A stretch of 64,000 nucleotides of DNA from Methanobrevibacter sp. (GTDB taxonomy: Archaea; Methanobacteriota; Methanobacteria; Methanobacteriales; Methanobacteriaceae): contig JAGCBE010000113.1 of NCBI GenBank assembly GCA_017652345.1, forward strand, positions 14,214 through 78,213, read 5' to 3'. Under the pieces are notes generated by a model. The model had not been told where the DNA came from. It saw nothing but the letters and a program-made list of their open reading frames with translations, and did not search any database. Both the position numbers and the translations under genes were made by a program. Positions within the stretch are counted from its first letter, which is position 1. Each line of letters begins with the position of its first letter. Positions 9,512 to 18,596 of the stretch are shown piece after piece.

Positions 9512-9637
9512 AAATTGTTGATTGCCCCAACAATTTAAGATAACTTTTGGTAAGAATAATAGTAACCACTATTATTTTTATATAATCGAAATCGTTCAGT
9601 TAATTGGGGGCAAAGCAATTAGCTGAACGATTTTTTG
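9512..9637 (+). promoter_or_regulatory. Structured leader with attenuator-like terminator before the replication operon
   Basis: Three consecutive hairpins fill the roughly 150-base untranslated leader: AAATTGTTG (9512-9520) with CAACAATTT (9528-9536); AATAATAGT (9555-9563) with ACTATTATT (9568-9576); and a 17-bp stem, 9589-9605 with 9617-9633, containing one G-U pair and followed by six T. The last has all features of an intrinsic terminator, yet lies between promoter and first gene. GTTGGGG (9481-9487) can also pair with CCCCAAC (9525-9531), but that copy lies before the transcription start. The arrangement suggests transcription attenuation; the signal is unknown. Confidence 0.7.
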
Positions 9638-9660
9638 ACTTTATAAGGAAAGGTGATAGT

Positions 9661-10188
9661 ATGCCACTTAATGCCTACATCAATTTTAACAAAGAACATC
9701 CTGAAGATAAGAATGATGTTTTTGTTCAAAAGTACATTGAAAAAGAAGAAAAGCTACAGCAAAAGATCCTAGAGGAATTGAAGGTAGGCGGTAGTGAAGA
9801 CTATAATGAAAACATATCACTATTTCCACTCGGTAAAATTCCATCCCCAGTAAGAATTCCTGCATGGATGTTTCGTAAATATCCAGAAACACCCAATCTC
9901 GAATTAGACGATATCGAAAAAGTAGCTATGGCTCATGTAATCCATTTTACAAATTGTGATAATTATACAGGGTACATTGAGTGCTCTGGTCATATTGAAA
10001 ATTGGTGTAAATGTAGTGTCGCAGCGGCACATAACGCTTTGAAGAAATTGGAAAAGAAGGGATTCATTACCTCTCATGTGTTAGATCCTGATGATTGTAG
10101 AGGGCACAAAAGAAACTTAGGATATTTTGTAAACATTGCTTATTTACATAAACTTCTAAGCCTTTATAAAATGGACATCTGGACATAA
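9661..10188 (+). CDS. Winged-helix replication-associated protein
   Basis: 175 residues. Start is ATG 9661, preceded by GGAAAGGTGATAGT; the in-frame TTG at 9604 lies inside the terminator hairpin and is rejected. Residues about 65-160 read like a winged-helix domain of replication initiators: IPAWMFRKYPETPNLELDDIEKVAMAHVIHF, then a tri-helical part and the wing ALKKLEKKGFITSHVL (quoted in parts). It is first in the operon with a second winged-helix protein, helicase loader, helicase and primase, so a role in origin binding or helicase loading is plausible. No family name can be fixed from the sequence alone. Confidence 0.65.
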   Translation: MPLNAYINFNKEHPEDKNDVFVQKYIEKEEKLQQKILEELKVGGSEDYNENISLFPLGKIPSPVRIPAWMFRKYPETPNLELDDIEKVAMAHVIHFTNCDNYTGYIECSGHIENWCKCSVAAAHNALKKLEKKGFITSHVLDPDDCRGHKRNLGYFVNIAYLHKLLSLYKMDIWT

Positions 10189-10226
10189 CATAAAATCATT
10201 TAAAAATTTCTAAGAGGGTGAGGATA

Positions 10227-11852
10227 TTGCAACAGAATGGAAAATCTAAAGCACCTACTATAGTAATGTGGTCATGGATGAGAGAAGTATTAGAATTAAC
10301 AGGAACAGAACTTCTTTTATTTTCATATATATTTGCTCAAACATTTGATAAGGTGCATAAGTGTTGGACTTGTTTAGCAGATATGGAAGTTTGGTTTGGA
10401 ATAACTAGACAAACAATTTCAAGAAATATTGATAAGTTAGTCGAGAAGAATTTTATTAAAAAGATTTGCAAAGCAGACGATAATAAGTTTTTTATAAAGC
10501 ATAATTGCTATTTCGCAAATATTGATTATATAACAGAGTTGTGTGAAAATTCGGATTATGATAATTATCAGAATTTTTTAGACTCTTACCGCAATATTCT
10601 TAAACAGAAATTCCCAGAGGACGGAAAGCAAATAGATGAATATTTGAATGAACTATCATCTTGGCATCAGAATAAAGATATAAAAGTGTGCATAACATTA
10701 AATGAATTAGCAAAACTTTTATCTTCTAATAATGAAACTGGAAATAACATATCTGAGATGTTGGATATTATACATAAAGAAAAGAAAGAAAAACGGACAG
10801 CAGAAAAGGAATACATTATAAAAGAGTCTTCAAATAATATTGAACAACCTGACCCTGTTCTTTTTGAAAAACCAAAGAAGAAAAGAACATCCAAAAAAGC
10901 TCAAAGAGAAGAATGGTATCTAACTAAAAAAGAAATGTCTAGCAGTTTTGTAATGTTAAATGCTGGAGGAGATAGTGAATTACAAATGCTGCTAGACAAT
11001 TTCTTAGACACTGATAATGGAAGAAGTTACACTCCCATTCAGTGGGAACAGCAACTTGATAATTTATATAGATATGGAAGAACAGTTCCTAGAATGATCG
11101 AAGGTGTTAGAAATTCCTTTATGAACAACTACCGTGCGCTATATATTCCTGATAGAAATGAGGTTGACATTGAATTAAAGTTAGCTGAAATAAATACATA
11201 TGTCAGGGATGAAGGAGAGGATAACACAGAACTTAAAAAGTACCTTGAAGCATATGTAGTTGAGACACCAAAAGGTAAAAGTGCAACACTTAATCAGTTT
11301 AAATTAAAACTTGCTGATCTGTCAAGAATATGCCCTAAAACTGAACAGAAAGTGGAAAGTGTTAAATTTTCATATATGAATTCATATGCATCACTGGCAT
11401 ATACATCTACGGCGGTACAAACTGCTAAGAGTACAGAGATAGACATGAAAGAAAAAACAAGGGCAATTCAAAACTTCATTGCAAGTGGATATTATTATTT
11501 AAAGCCAGATATTCAAAAGTATCTTACTATGTATATTGAAGAAACTGAGAATGGGAAGAGTATGAGTGCTTCAGCATTTGAATTAGCACTTGATAATTTC
11601 AGGTTGTTCTGTTTAGATGACGATGACAAAATCACAAAACTTAAACTTGCCATTCAGAATAATTACAATAAACTTGCAACGGAAGATTTTGCTGAAACAA
11701 ATAAGTTAAAAGCACGTCACGAAACCAGAGAAGAAGAAGCGTATGAACGTGATAAGAGAAGGTATTCCGCTGTAAAGCAAGAGCAGAGAATTCACCCAAA
11801 TAATGAATTGGTTAAAGGTGTTGATACATCTAAATTCATAAGAAGGAGCTAA
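10227..11852 (+). CDS. DnaD-like / winged-helix replication protein
   Basis: 541 residues. TTG 10227 follows GAGGGTGAGG; GTG 10218 is an alternative. Residues about 8-100 form a winged helix typical of phage replication proteins (MWSWMREVLELTGTELLLFS, then WFGITRQTISRNIDKLVEKN). The middle is charged and low in complexity (KKKRTSKKAQREEW). The C-terminal half contains two related helical segments, near GGDSELQMLLDNFLDTDNGR and near ASGYYYLKPDIQKYLTMYIEE, which may be an internal duplication. It lies six bases ahead of the DnaC-like gene. A role as initiator or primosome scaffold, comparable to DnaD/DnaB of Firmicutes, is inferred from position and the winged helix. Confidence 0.6.
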   Translation: MQQNGKSKAPTIVMWSWMREVLELTGTELLLFSYIFAQTFDKVHKCWTCLADMEVWFGITRQTISRNIDKLVEKNFIKKICKADDNKFFIKHNCYFANIDYITELCENSDYDNYQNFLDSYRNILKQKFPEDGKQIDEYLNELSSWHQNKDIKVCITLNELAKLLSSNNETGNNISEMLDIIHKEKKEKRTAEKEYIIKESSNNIEQPDPVLFEKPKKKRTSKKAQREEWYLTKKEMSSSFVMLNAGGDSELQMLLDNFLDTDNGRSYTPIQWEQQLDNLYRYGRTVPRMIEGVRNSFMNNYRALYIPDRNEVDIELKLAEINTYVRDEGEDNTELKKYLEAYVVETPKGKSATLNQFKLKLADLSRICPKTEQKVESVKFSYMNSYASLAYTSTAVQTAKSTEIDMKEKTRAIQNFIASGYYYLKPDIQKYLTMYIEETENGKSMSASAFELALDNFRLFCLDDDDKITKLKLAIQNNYNKLATEDFAETNKLKARHETREEEAYERDKRRYSAVKQEQRIHPNNELVKGVDTSKFIRRS

Positions 11853-11857
11853 GTACT

Positions 11858-12628
11858 ATGAGAGATGACTTTTATGTAAGACGAGAGGATAATGAAAATT
11901 GTTGGTATAAAGATTTCTGTGAAAAATATGGAACTTCAGATTGTAAGTACACCTGCAAGAAGTTTACGCAAACTGATTATATGTTTCAATTAAGTAATCT
12001 TCCAAAAAGATGGTGGAAGCCAGTAAAAGTATCTACAGATTTTCTGAGTGACTATTCAGCAGAGATTCTTAATACGATTGTTGCAGATTGTGAATTTTTT
12101 GTATTAAGTGGATTTAATTTGTATTTATATGGTCATGTAGGTGTTGGAAAAACGTCTTGGGCGATTAAGATTATGAATAGATTCATCGCTGACATCGCAG
12201 AAAGAAATGATTTCACACCACGGGCAATTTATGTAAATGTTCCATCTTTTCTAAGAGATGCAAAACTTCATATGAAATATGTTGATAATAATTATCTTGA
12301 ATTTTTAAAAACAATTCAAACCTGTAATCTTGTTGTGTGGGATGAAATTGGTCAAACTGATCCAACGAATTTTGAATCACAGTGGCTTTATTCCTATATA
12401 AATGAAAGAATATTTGCAGGAAAAAGCAATATATTTACAAGTAATTTATCTCCTGATAAATTGAGGGAAATTGACAAACGACTTGAGTCGAGAATTTGTC
12501 AAGGTTCGGATTGTATTGAAGTTGAGGGAGAAGATATGCGTCCCAAAACAACATATACATCATATATGAGTCAGGAGGTTAATGACGATGGTACAGATAC
12601 AGATACTGAACAAGATACTGAGATCTAA
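11858..12628 (+). CDS. DnaC/DnaI-like helicase loader ATPase
   Basis: 256 residues, AAGGAG site in front of ATG 11858. A Cys-rich N-terminus (CWYKDFCEKYGTSDCKYTCKK) could bind zinc, as in DnaI. The AAA+ core has Walker A GHVGVGKTS near residue 90, Walker B LVVWDEIG near 160, sensor-1 IFTSNLSPDKL and an arginine-finger-like RLESRIC. This is the pattern of DnaC/IstB-type loaders that place the replicative helicase on DNA. The C-terminus overlaps the helicase gene by 41 bases, in keeping with coupled synthesis of loader and helicase. Confidence 0.88.
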   Translation: MRDDFYVRREDNENCWYKDFCEKYGTSDCKYTCKKFTQTDYMFQLSNLPKRWWKPVKVSTDFLSDYSAEILNTIVADCEFFVLSGFNLYLYGHVGVGKTSWAIKIMNRFIADIAERNDFTPRAIYVNVPSFLRDAKLHMKYVDNNYLEFLKTIQTCNLVVWDEIGQTDPTNFESQWLYSYINERIFAGKSNIFTSNLSPDKLREIDKRLESRICQGSDCIEVEGEDMRPKTTYTSYMSQEVNDDGTDTDTEQDTEI

Positions 12629-13913
12629 ATCATTAGATATTGTATTTGACAATGATTTAACCCCAGAGCACTTTGGGGAATATTCAGATCATTTCAAATT
12701 TATAATGGAACATTATAAGCAGTATGGTAATGTTCCTGATATGGCAACTTTTGTAGATACATTTGATGATTTTGACGTTTTAGAGGTAACAGAAACAGAC
12801 GATTATTTAATTGATAAAGTCAGTGAGGAATATGAGTATGCTAACTTTGTTCCAGTAATAAAGAAAGCTGCGGAGTTGTTAAAAACGAATTCCTTAGAGG
12901 CTATAGACTATTTAAAAACATCTATAACAACTATAGGGTTATCAGGTGCTACACTTGGAACAGATATTATCAAGGATGCACAATTAAGATTAGAACAGTA
13001 TCAAAAGAAAAAGAATTCTACCGAGCCTTGGATGAGACCAACAGGATTTAAAGAACTTGATGAACAAATCGGTGGTTTAACTCCAGGTGAGGAATTTATG
13101 GTTATTGTTGCAAGAACAAATAATGGTAAATCGTGGGTTCTTTGTAAAATGCTTGAACATAACTGGAAGGTCGGTGCTAATGTAGGTTATATATCTCCAG
13201 AAATGAGTGCCGATCTTATTGGATATAGATTCGATACATTAACTGCACACTTTTCTAATTTTGCTTTATATACAGGTAGAGATGTTGAAGGAGATTATGA
13301 ACAACACATTAAAAATCTAATGGAAAATTCAAATAACTCATTTATTGTCGCAACTCCATTAGAGTTTAATAAGAAGATAACAATTTCCAAGTTGAGAAAG
13401 TTCTGTTTAAAGAATAAAATAGATGTTCTTGGAATAGACGGTATTACTTACTTAACAGACGAAAGATATCATCGCGGAGATAATAAAACAACTTCTTTGA
13501 CTAACATCAGTGAAGACCTTATGAGTTTAAGTTGTGAATTAAAGATTCCGATTATCGCAGTTGTTCAGGCTAATAGAAGTGGTGTTGAAGAAGATGGTAG
13601 TGTTCCGTCACTTGAAAGCATTCGTGATTCAGATGGTATTTCACACAATGCATCAAAAGTATTGTCAATAAGACAGTCCAATAATAAATTGAAAATGGAA
13701 ATCACAAAGGCTAGAAATTGCAAGGTTGGTGTTAAACTTTGTTACGACTGGAATATTGATGTCGGTGAGTTTACATATGATGCAAGTGCTGGTGACTTTG
13801 AAGAAACATTGGAAACCTCTGAATCAAGACAAAGAAATGCAAGACAACAACCACAAACAGAAAATAAACAACCTTTAGTCGCAAGAAGAGGAAGTTCTTC
13901 AAATCCATTTTAA
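12588..13913 (+). CDS. Replicative DNA helicase, DnaB-like
   Basis: 441 residues. ATG 12588 is nine bases from AGGAGG; ATG 12582 is only three bases away and less likely. The N-terminal 130 residues are helical, like the primase-interacting domain. The RecA-type core starts at MRPTGFKELDEQIGGLTPGE; Walker A is unusual, ARTNNGKSW instead of GxxxxGKT but with GKS kept, as in several phage helicases. DVLGIDGITYL is Walker B, IPIIAVVQANR the usual H3 motif and ESIRDSDGISHNASKVLSI the DnaB-like end motif. The C-terminal 40 residues are Gln/Arg-rich and probably disordered. Hexameric 5'-3' unwinding at the fork is the family role. Confidence 0.88.
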   Translation: MVQIQILNKILRSKSLDIVFDNDLTPEHFGEYSDHFKFIMEHYKQYGNVPDMATFVDTFDDFDVLEVTETDDYLIDKVSEEYEYANFVPVIKKAAELLKTNSLEAIDYLKTSITTIGLSGATLGTDIIKDAQLRLEQYQKKKNSTEPWMRPTGFKELDEQIGGLTPGEEFMVIVARTNNGKSWVLCKMLEHNWKVGANVGYISPEMSADLIGYRFDTLTAHFSNFALYTGRDVEGDYEQHIKNLMENSNNSFIVATPLEFNKKITISKLRKFCLKNKIDVLGIDGITYLTDERYHRGDNKTTSLTNISEDLMSLSCELKIPIIAVVQANRSGVEEDGSVPSLESIRDSDGISHNASKVLSIRQSNNKLKMEITKARNCKVGVKLCYDWNIDVGEFTYDASAGDFEETLETSESRQRNARQQPQTENKQPLVARRGSSSNPF

Positions 13914-13929
13914 AAAAGGTGATTTTTAA

Positions 13930-14205
13930 ATGAATAGTTTAATTATAGCTGTAAAAAAATTTACAAAGGAATATTTAAAGGAAAATCCTGATACGGTATT
14001 TAGAAATAGAGAACTTATTGTAGAGGAAGATGATGACGGTATTCAGGATCATAAAGTATATAGGTTTAAGTTAGGTGATGGTATAACACCCTACAAGAAT
14101 CTTAAACACATTTCATCACTATATGCACTTCTTCCAAATGTTATATTTTATGACAATACTTATGAAAATTCTCTTACTGTAGAATTCACAGAGCAAGAGG
14201 AGTGA
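13930..14205 (+). CDS. Small protein resembling the N-terminal domain of phage tropism/tail fibre proteins
   Basis: 91 residues, AAAAAAGGTGATTTTTAA before ATG 13930. Residues 20-60 show the spacing NPDTVF...ELIVEEDDD...YRFKLGDGITPYKNLKHI, which resembles the short beta domain at the start of phage fibre and Mtd-type proteins (NPVLxxGExGxExDTxxxKxGDGxTxWxxLxY). It stands alone here, between helicase and primase, which is an odd place for a virion domain. It may be a free copy of that fold with a different job. Resemblance is by eye only. Confidence 0.5.
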   Translation: MNSLIIAVKKFTKEYLKENPDTVFRNRELIVEEDDDGIQDHKVYRFKLGDGITPYKNLKHISSLYALLPNVIFYDNTYENSLTVEFTEQEE

Positions 14206-14211
14206 TCTTAA

Positions 14212-15234
14212 ATGTTTACTGTTTCAGGAATGCCAATATTGGCAGATGAAATGGAAGTTCTAACAGAGTTGAAATCACAGTTAGCCCTGAATGGAATTTA
14301 TATGTTTAAATCTATAAAGCCGATAACTAATCATATTCAGTTTAGTTGCCCTTTTCATAAAGACGGACAAGAATCAAAACCTTCTTGTGGGATAACAACT
14401 GTGGATGTTAAAACAGGTGATGGACACATTACAAAGGCAGGAACAGTTCATTGTTTTACTTGTCAAAGAGTATGTTCGCTTGAAGAAATGATTAGTTACT
14501 GTTTCGGCAAAAATGATTTTGGGGCATTTGGAACACAGTGGTTAAAAAAGAATTTTTTAACTGTGCAATATGAAAACAGACAGGAGATTGATTTAGATTT
14601 AGATAGGGGTAAGAAAAAAGAGGTTAGGACAAAAAACTATGTTTCAGAAGAAGAGCTTGACAGTTATAGGTATGTTCACCCATATATACTTAATAGAAAA
14701 ATTACCGAGGATGTAATTGATTTCTTTGATGTTGGTTATGACAGAGACTTTGTATTGAAATCAAAAAATGGAAAAGAGTATCATTTAGAATGTATAACTT
14801 TTCCAGTTCGTGACATTACAGGAGGAACATTATTCATAGCAAGAAGATGTATAACTTCTAAACTATTTCATTATCCACATGGTGTTATAAAACCTTTGTA
14901 TGGTATTTATGAGTTATCATTACTTGAAAAGTATCCAGATGAAATAATAGTTTGTGAATCCATTATAAATTGTCTCACTTGTTGGAGTTATGGTAAATAT
15001 GCTGTAGCGTTAAATGGAACATCTACACCAGAACAAATACAAGAACTTAAAAAACTACCGTGTAGAAAAATCATACTCGGACTTGACCCAGATGCCGCCG
15101 GCAACAGAGGAAGAGAAAAGATCAAAAAGTATATTGGAAATAGTAAAATTGTAACTGATTTAATAATTCCAGAAGGAAAAGACATAAATGATTTAACTAA
15201 AGAAGAATTTGATAACCTTAAAGAAGGTTTGTAA
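14212..15234 (+). CDS. DNA primase, DnaG-type (zinc-binding plus Toprim)
   Basis: 340 residues. Zinc-binding N-terminal domain with FSCPFHKDGQESKPSCGI and VHCFTCQRVCSLEEM (CHC2-like Cys/His pattern, residues about 43-95). The Toprim domain has IIVCESIINCLTCW (catalytic Glu), ALNGTSTPEQI and ILGLDPDAAGNRGREKI (DxD-type metal site). At about half the length of bacterial DnaG it lacks the long C-terminal helicase-binding domain, as usual in phages. It makes RNA primers for the lagging strand. Last gene of the replication operon. Confidence 0.9.
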   Translation: MFTVSGMPILADEMEVLTELKSQLALNGIYMFKSIKPITNHIQFSCPFHKDGQESKPSCGITTVDVKTGDGHITKAGTVHCFTCQRVCSLEEMISYCFGKNDFGAFGTQWLKKNFLTVQYENRQEIDLDLDRGKKKEVRTKNYVSEEELDSYRYVHPYILNRKITEDVIDFFDVGYDRDFVLKSKNGKEYHLECITFPVRDITGGTLFIARRCITSKLFHYPHGVIKPLYGIYELSLLEKYPDEIIVCESIINCLTCWSYGKYAVALNGTSTPEQIQELKKLPCRKIILGLDPDAAGNRGREKIKKYIGNSKIVTDLIIPEGKDINDLTKEEFDNLKEGL

Positions 15235-15258
15235 AAAGAAAAAATTTATGAAAAACAC

Positions 15259-15287
15259 TTGACATTTGAACAAAAATGTGTTATAAC
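15259..15287 (+). promoter_or_regulatory. Promoter upstream of the SSB/polymerase genes
   Basis: TTGACA (15259-15264), 17-base spacer, TATAAC (15282-15287) preceded by TGT. The upstream stretch is AATTTATGAAAAACAC. Confidence 0.88.
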
Positions 15288-15457
15288 AAATATAAAGAGG
15301 AACAGTTCATTGTGAACATCACACACAAAAACAAAAAACATACGAGGTGAATAGAAATGATTTAGAACTAACTGCACAATGAAATATTTTACACGCAGAG
15401 TTTTAGGTCATTTATTACAGTAAAGAACCTTCTGCAAAAGAAAGGTTCTTTTTATTT
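15288..15457 (+). promoter_or_regulatory. Leader with internal terminator and a two-codon ORF, or a small RNA
   Basis: Between the promoter and the SSB gene there is a full intrinsic terminator: AAAGAACCTT (15422-15431) with AAGGTTCTTT (15442-15451) and a T run. Upstream lies a good ribosome site GAGGTGAA followed by ATG ATT TAG (15358-15366), a two-codon ORF, and a small hairpin GTTCA-ttg-TGAAC. A further hairpin AACTGC...GCAGTT (15470-15486) lies after the terminator. Either a roughly 150-base small RNA is made, or the downstream gene is controlled by read-through. Confidence 0.6.
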
Positions 15458-15535
15458 TTCTTCGATTTTAACTGCATTACGCAGTTGAAATAAACAAAAA
15501 CCACTAAAAACATTTTTAGAAAGGAAGAAAAGATT

Positions 15536-16210
15536 ATGAAATTTGGTATGAACGATCTTGAAAAGTACTCACCGGAGGGTAACCCCAATTATTTCTCGTT
15601 GAAGAATGACGGTGACAAGGCACAGGTGCGTATTATGTACGAAAACATCAACGATGTTGAAGGTCATTGCGTGCATAAGGTAAAGCAGAAAAACGGTCAG
15701 TTTACTTATGTGGAGTGTCTTAGAAACTACGAGGACCCAATTGATTGCTGTCCTCTTTGTGCATCGAAGGTAAACGGTGATAGTAAGCTCATGAGTAGGA
15801 TCTGGGTTCCAATGTATATTACAGAAGAATCTAGAGCGGTACTTTGGGAAAGAGGTAAATCTTTCTGGAAGGATCAGCTTTATCCACTTATGGTAGAAAA
15901 GGGAGAACCATTCTGTGCTCATGTTTTCACAGTTGAAAGACACGGTGCAGCAGGTGATATTGAAACAACATATGAACTCATTGATGAAGGTGCAGATCAT
16001 ATTACACTTGATGACTTTGATGAAATCCCTGATCCGGTAGGAACAATTATTCAGGAAAAAACATTTGAAGAACTTGAAAGATTTGTTCAGACAAGATCAT
16101 TTGATGATAAGGATTCTGCTGTTCCAGAAGCACCTGATTTTCCTCCTAGAAGAAGAGGAACTGATTCTAATATTCCTACAAGAAGAGGAACAAGACCAAA
16201 TATTGTTTAA
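15536..16210 (+). CDS. Putative single-stranded DNA-binding protein, gp32-like
   Basis: 224 residues, AAAGGAAGAAAAGATT in front of ATG 15536. Residues 20-150 fit the phage gp32-type pattern: YFSLKNDGDKAQVRIMYEN, an interrupted zinc-type cluster (VECLRNYEDPIDCCPLCASK), then aromatic-rich strands (ESRAVLWERGKSFWKDQLYP). Firmicute phages often carry such a protein immediately before the family A polymerase, as here. The C-terminal tail is not acidic but Pro/Arg-rich (FPPRRRGTDSNIPTRRGTR), unlike T4 gp32. Strong codons and low-loop leader suggest high expression. SSB function is inferred from pattern and neighbours. Confidence 0.72.
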   Translation: MKFGMNDLEKYSPEGNPNYFSLKNDGDKAQVRIMYENINDVEGHCVHKVKQKNGQFTYVECLRNYEDPIDCCPLCASKVNGDSKLMSRIWVPMYITEESRAVLWERGKSFWKDQLYPLMVEKGEPFCAHVFTVERHGAAGDIETTYELIDEGADHITLDDFDEIPDPVGTIIQEKTFEELERFVQTRSFDDKDSAVPEAPDFPPRRRGTDSNIPTRRGTRPNIV

Positions 16211-16231
16211 TTGAATAGGAGTTGTTAATTT

Positions 16232-18589
16232 ATGGCAGGTTTCTTTGATCTACCTTCAAGCAGAGCAACAACAAAGAAAGACCAACAACTCCTGAAAAAG
16301 ATATCTAATCCAGTTGCTAGAACATCCAATACAATTACATTAAAAGGATCCACAAAGATTGTTGATAGGATAAATGCAATTACTTCTTTTGTAAAATCAA
16401 AATTTGCAGGGAAAGAAGATAGTCTTATTCTTATAACAACAGAAGAACAATTATCAGATTATATTGATAAGTGCATAGAAAATAATGTAATTAGTATTGA
16501 TACTGAAACAACTGGGTTAGATCCTATTTTAGATAAACTTGTTGGTATTTGTATTTATACACCAGGTCTTAAAGCTGCGTATATTCCAGTAAATCACATC
16601 AGTTATATCACCCAATTAAAATGTGCTAATCAGTTGGAAATTGATGTGATTACAAAGTATTTTCAAAAACTGAAAGACTGTAATGTAAGAACAATTTGGT
16701 TTAATGCACCTTTTGATATTCGATTCTTAGGAAATCATATCGGTGTTTGGTTAGATGTTTATTTTGATACATCTATTGCATCACGGTGCTTGAATAGTAA
16801 TGAACCAACTGGACAAAAAACATTAAAAGCACTTCATAAGAAATATTGTTGGGGAAATAGAGGAGAAGCATTAACATTTGGAAAGTTATTTGAGGATATG
16901 CCTTTTAATCTCATTCCAATCGATGTTGCTTATTTGTATGCCGCGAGTGATGCGATTTACACCTATGAACTTTACGAATTTCAGGCACAGTATCTTGAAC
17001 CAACAGGTCAATATTATGAATCTCATAATATGCAAGGTGTTTCCAATGTTTTCTTCAATATTGAAATGAAATCAATGGTAACATTTATTGAAATGGAACA
17101 AAACGGTGTCGCAATTGATTATGATCATGCAGAGAGGATTAAGAAAAAATATCATGATTTAGCAGATAAAATGAAACATAATCTAGAAGAAGTTTGTAAA
17201 CCATATGAAGATATGTTCGCAGATTATAGAAGAAGACACCCTATGTGCAAACTTACAGACCCAATTAACTACGATAGTCCTACACAAATAGCAATAATTT
17301 TATATGACATACTTCAAGTCACACCACCTGATAAGAAAAATCCAAGAGGAACAGGTGTTGATATACTTGAAAAAATAGATCACCCAATTTGTAAAGCAAT
17401 ATTGGATAATAGATCTTTTAATAAAGTATTATCAACATATATTGACAAACTTCCAGAAGAAGCTAAAAGATATCCAGACAAGCGAATTCATTGTAAATTT
17501 AATCAGTACGGTGCGGACACTGGAAGAGTAAGTTCTAATTCGCCGAACCTTCAAAATATACCTAGTAATCCTTTTGTTCTAAGCGATGGTACAAAGGTAG
17601 ATTCAGGACATGATGTTAGACAATTATTTAGAGCGTCTCCAGGTTGTATCCTTATGTCATGTGACTATTCCGGACAGGAAGTTAGAGTTACTGCACATTT
17701 AAGTCAGGATGAAAAACTAATAGATGCGTATAATCATGGAAGAGATCCATATTCTGAAATTGCATCACTTGCTTACAATGTACCGTATGAAGAATGCTGT
17801 GAACATAGACCTGACGGAACATTTAATCCCGAAGGAAAAGCAAGACGAGGAGAGGCCAAACGAATTGTACTTGGTGTTTTATATGGCAGAGGTATTCCAT
17901 CTATTGCAGAACAATTAGGAAAAACAGTTCAGGAAGCACAAAAAATATACGATAAAGTTCTTTCAAAGTTTGAAGGATTAGCAAATTTTATTAACGAATC
18001 TGAAGACATGGCAAGAGAATTTGGTTTTGTTACAACTGTTTGGGGAAGAAGAAGACAATTACCTGATATGCAATTACCTTATTTCGAGTTTAAGTATAAG
18101 GACGGTGTTTCACCAGACTTCGACCCATTGATGAGTGATGCATCTGAATACAGTAATGAAGTTCCAATTGATGTTGTTGAGGATCTAACAAAAAAGCTTC
18201 TTTCATGTAGAGGGTATAAGCAAAAGGAAGAACTGAAGGAACGGATTAGATCAAAAGGTATTTCTGTTAAGGATAATGGATCTTTTATCGCACAGGCACA
18301 AAGACAGTGTGTTAATGCTAGAGTACAAGGCTCATCGGCTGATCTTACAAAGCTAGCACAAATAGAATTATACAATAACAAGGAATTAAAATCATTAGGT
18401 TTTAAAATGTTAATTCCAGTACATGACGAAATTATCGCAGAATGTCCTGTAGAAAATGCAAAAAGATGTGCAGAATTGATGAGTTATTGTATGAGACACG
18501 CGGGGAAAGATCTTTGTGTTCCATTAAGTTGTGATGTTGAGTTATTCTATAATTGGTATGGTGAGTCAATACCAATTGAATCATTGTAA
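16232..18589 (+). CDS. polA: DNA polymerase I-type (family A) replicative polymerase
   Basis: 785 residues. After a short N-terminal extension, the 3'-5' exonuclease domain shows motif I SIDTETTGLD near residue 90 and later WFNAPFDIRFLG and YAASDAIYTYEL. The polymerase domain has motif A LMSCDYSGQEVRVTAH near residue 475, motif B KRIVLGVLYGRGIPSIAEQL and motif C PVHDEIIAE near residue 728. There is no 5'-3' exonuclease domain. This arrangement is that of phage replicative family A polymerases with proofreading. It follows the SSB gene after 21 bases, in one operon, and is followed by a strong hairpin. Confidence 0.95.
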   Translation: MAGFFDLPSSRATTKKDQQLLKKISNPVARTSNTITLKGSTKIVDRINAITSFVKSKFAGKEDSLILITTEEQLSDYIDKCIENNVISIDTETTGLDPILDKLVGICIYTPGLKAAYIPVNHISYITQLKCANQLEIDVITKYFQKLKDCNVRTIWFNAPFDIRFLGNHIGVWLDVYFDTSIASRCLNSNEPTGQKTLKALHKKYCWGNRGEALTFGKLFEDMPFNLIPIDVAYLYAASDAIYTYELYEFQAQYLEPTGQYYESHNMQGVSNVFFNIEMKSMVTFIEMEQNGVAIDYDHAERIKKKYHDLADKMKHNLEEVCKPYEDMFADYRRRHPMCKLTDPINYDSPTQIAIILYDILQVTPPDKKNPRGTGVDILEKIDHPICKAILDNRSFNKVLSTYIDKLPEEAKRYPDKRIHCKFNQYGADTGRVSSNSPNLQNIPSNPFVLSDGTKVDSGHDVRQLFRASPGCILMSCDYSGQEVRVTAHLSQDEKLIDAYNHGRDPYSEIASLAYNVPYEECCEHRPDGTFNPEGKARRGEAKRIVLGVLYGRGIPSIAEQLGKTVQEAQKIYDKVLSKFEGLANFINESEDMAREFGFVTTVWGRRRQLPDMQLPYFEFKYKDGVSPDFDPLMSDASEYSNEVPIDVVEDLTKKLLSCRGYKQKEELKERIRSKGISVKDNGSFIAQAQRQCVNARVQGSSADLTKLAQIELYNNKELKSLGFKMLIPVHDEIIAECPVENAKRCAELMSYCMRHAGKDLCVPLSCDVELFYNWYGESIPIESL

Positions 18590-18596
18590 AATTTAA

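Noticed and set aside
9604..9660. TTG start at 9604 extending the winged-helix gene by 19 codons
   Set aside because: The extension is the terminator hairpin; ATG 9661 has its own ribosome site.
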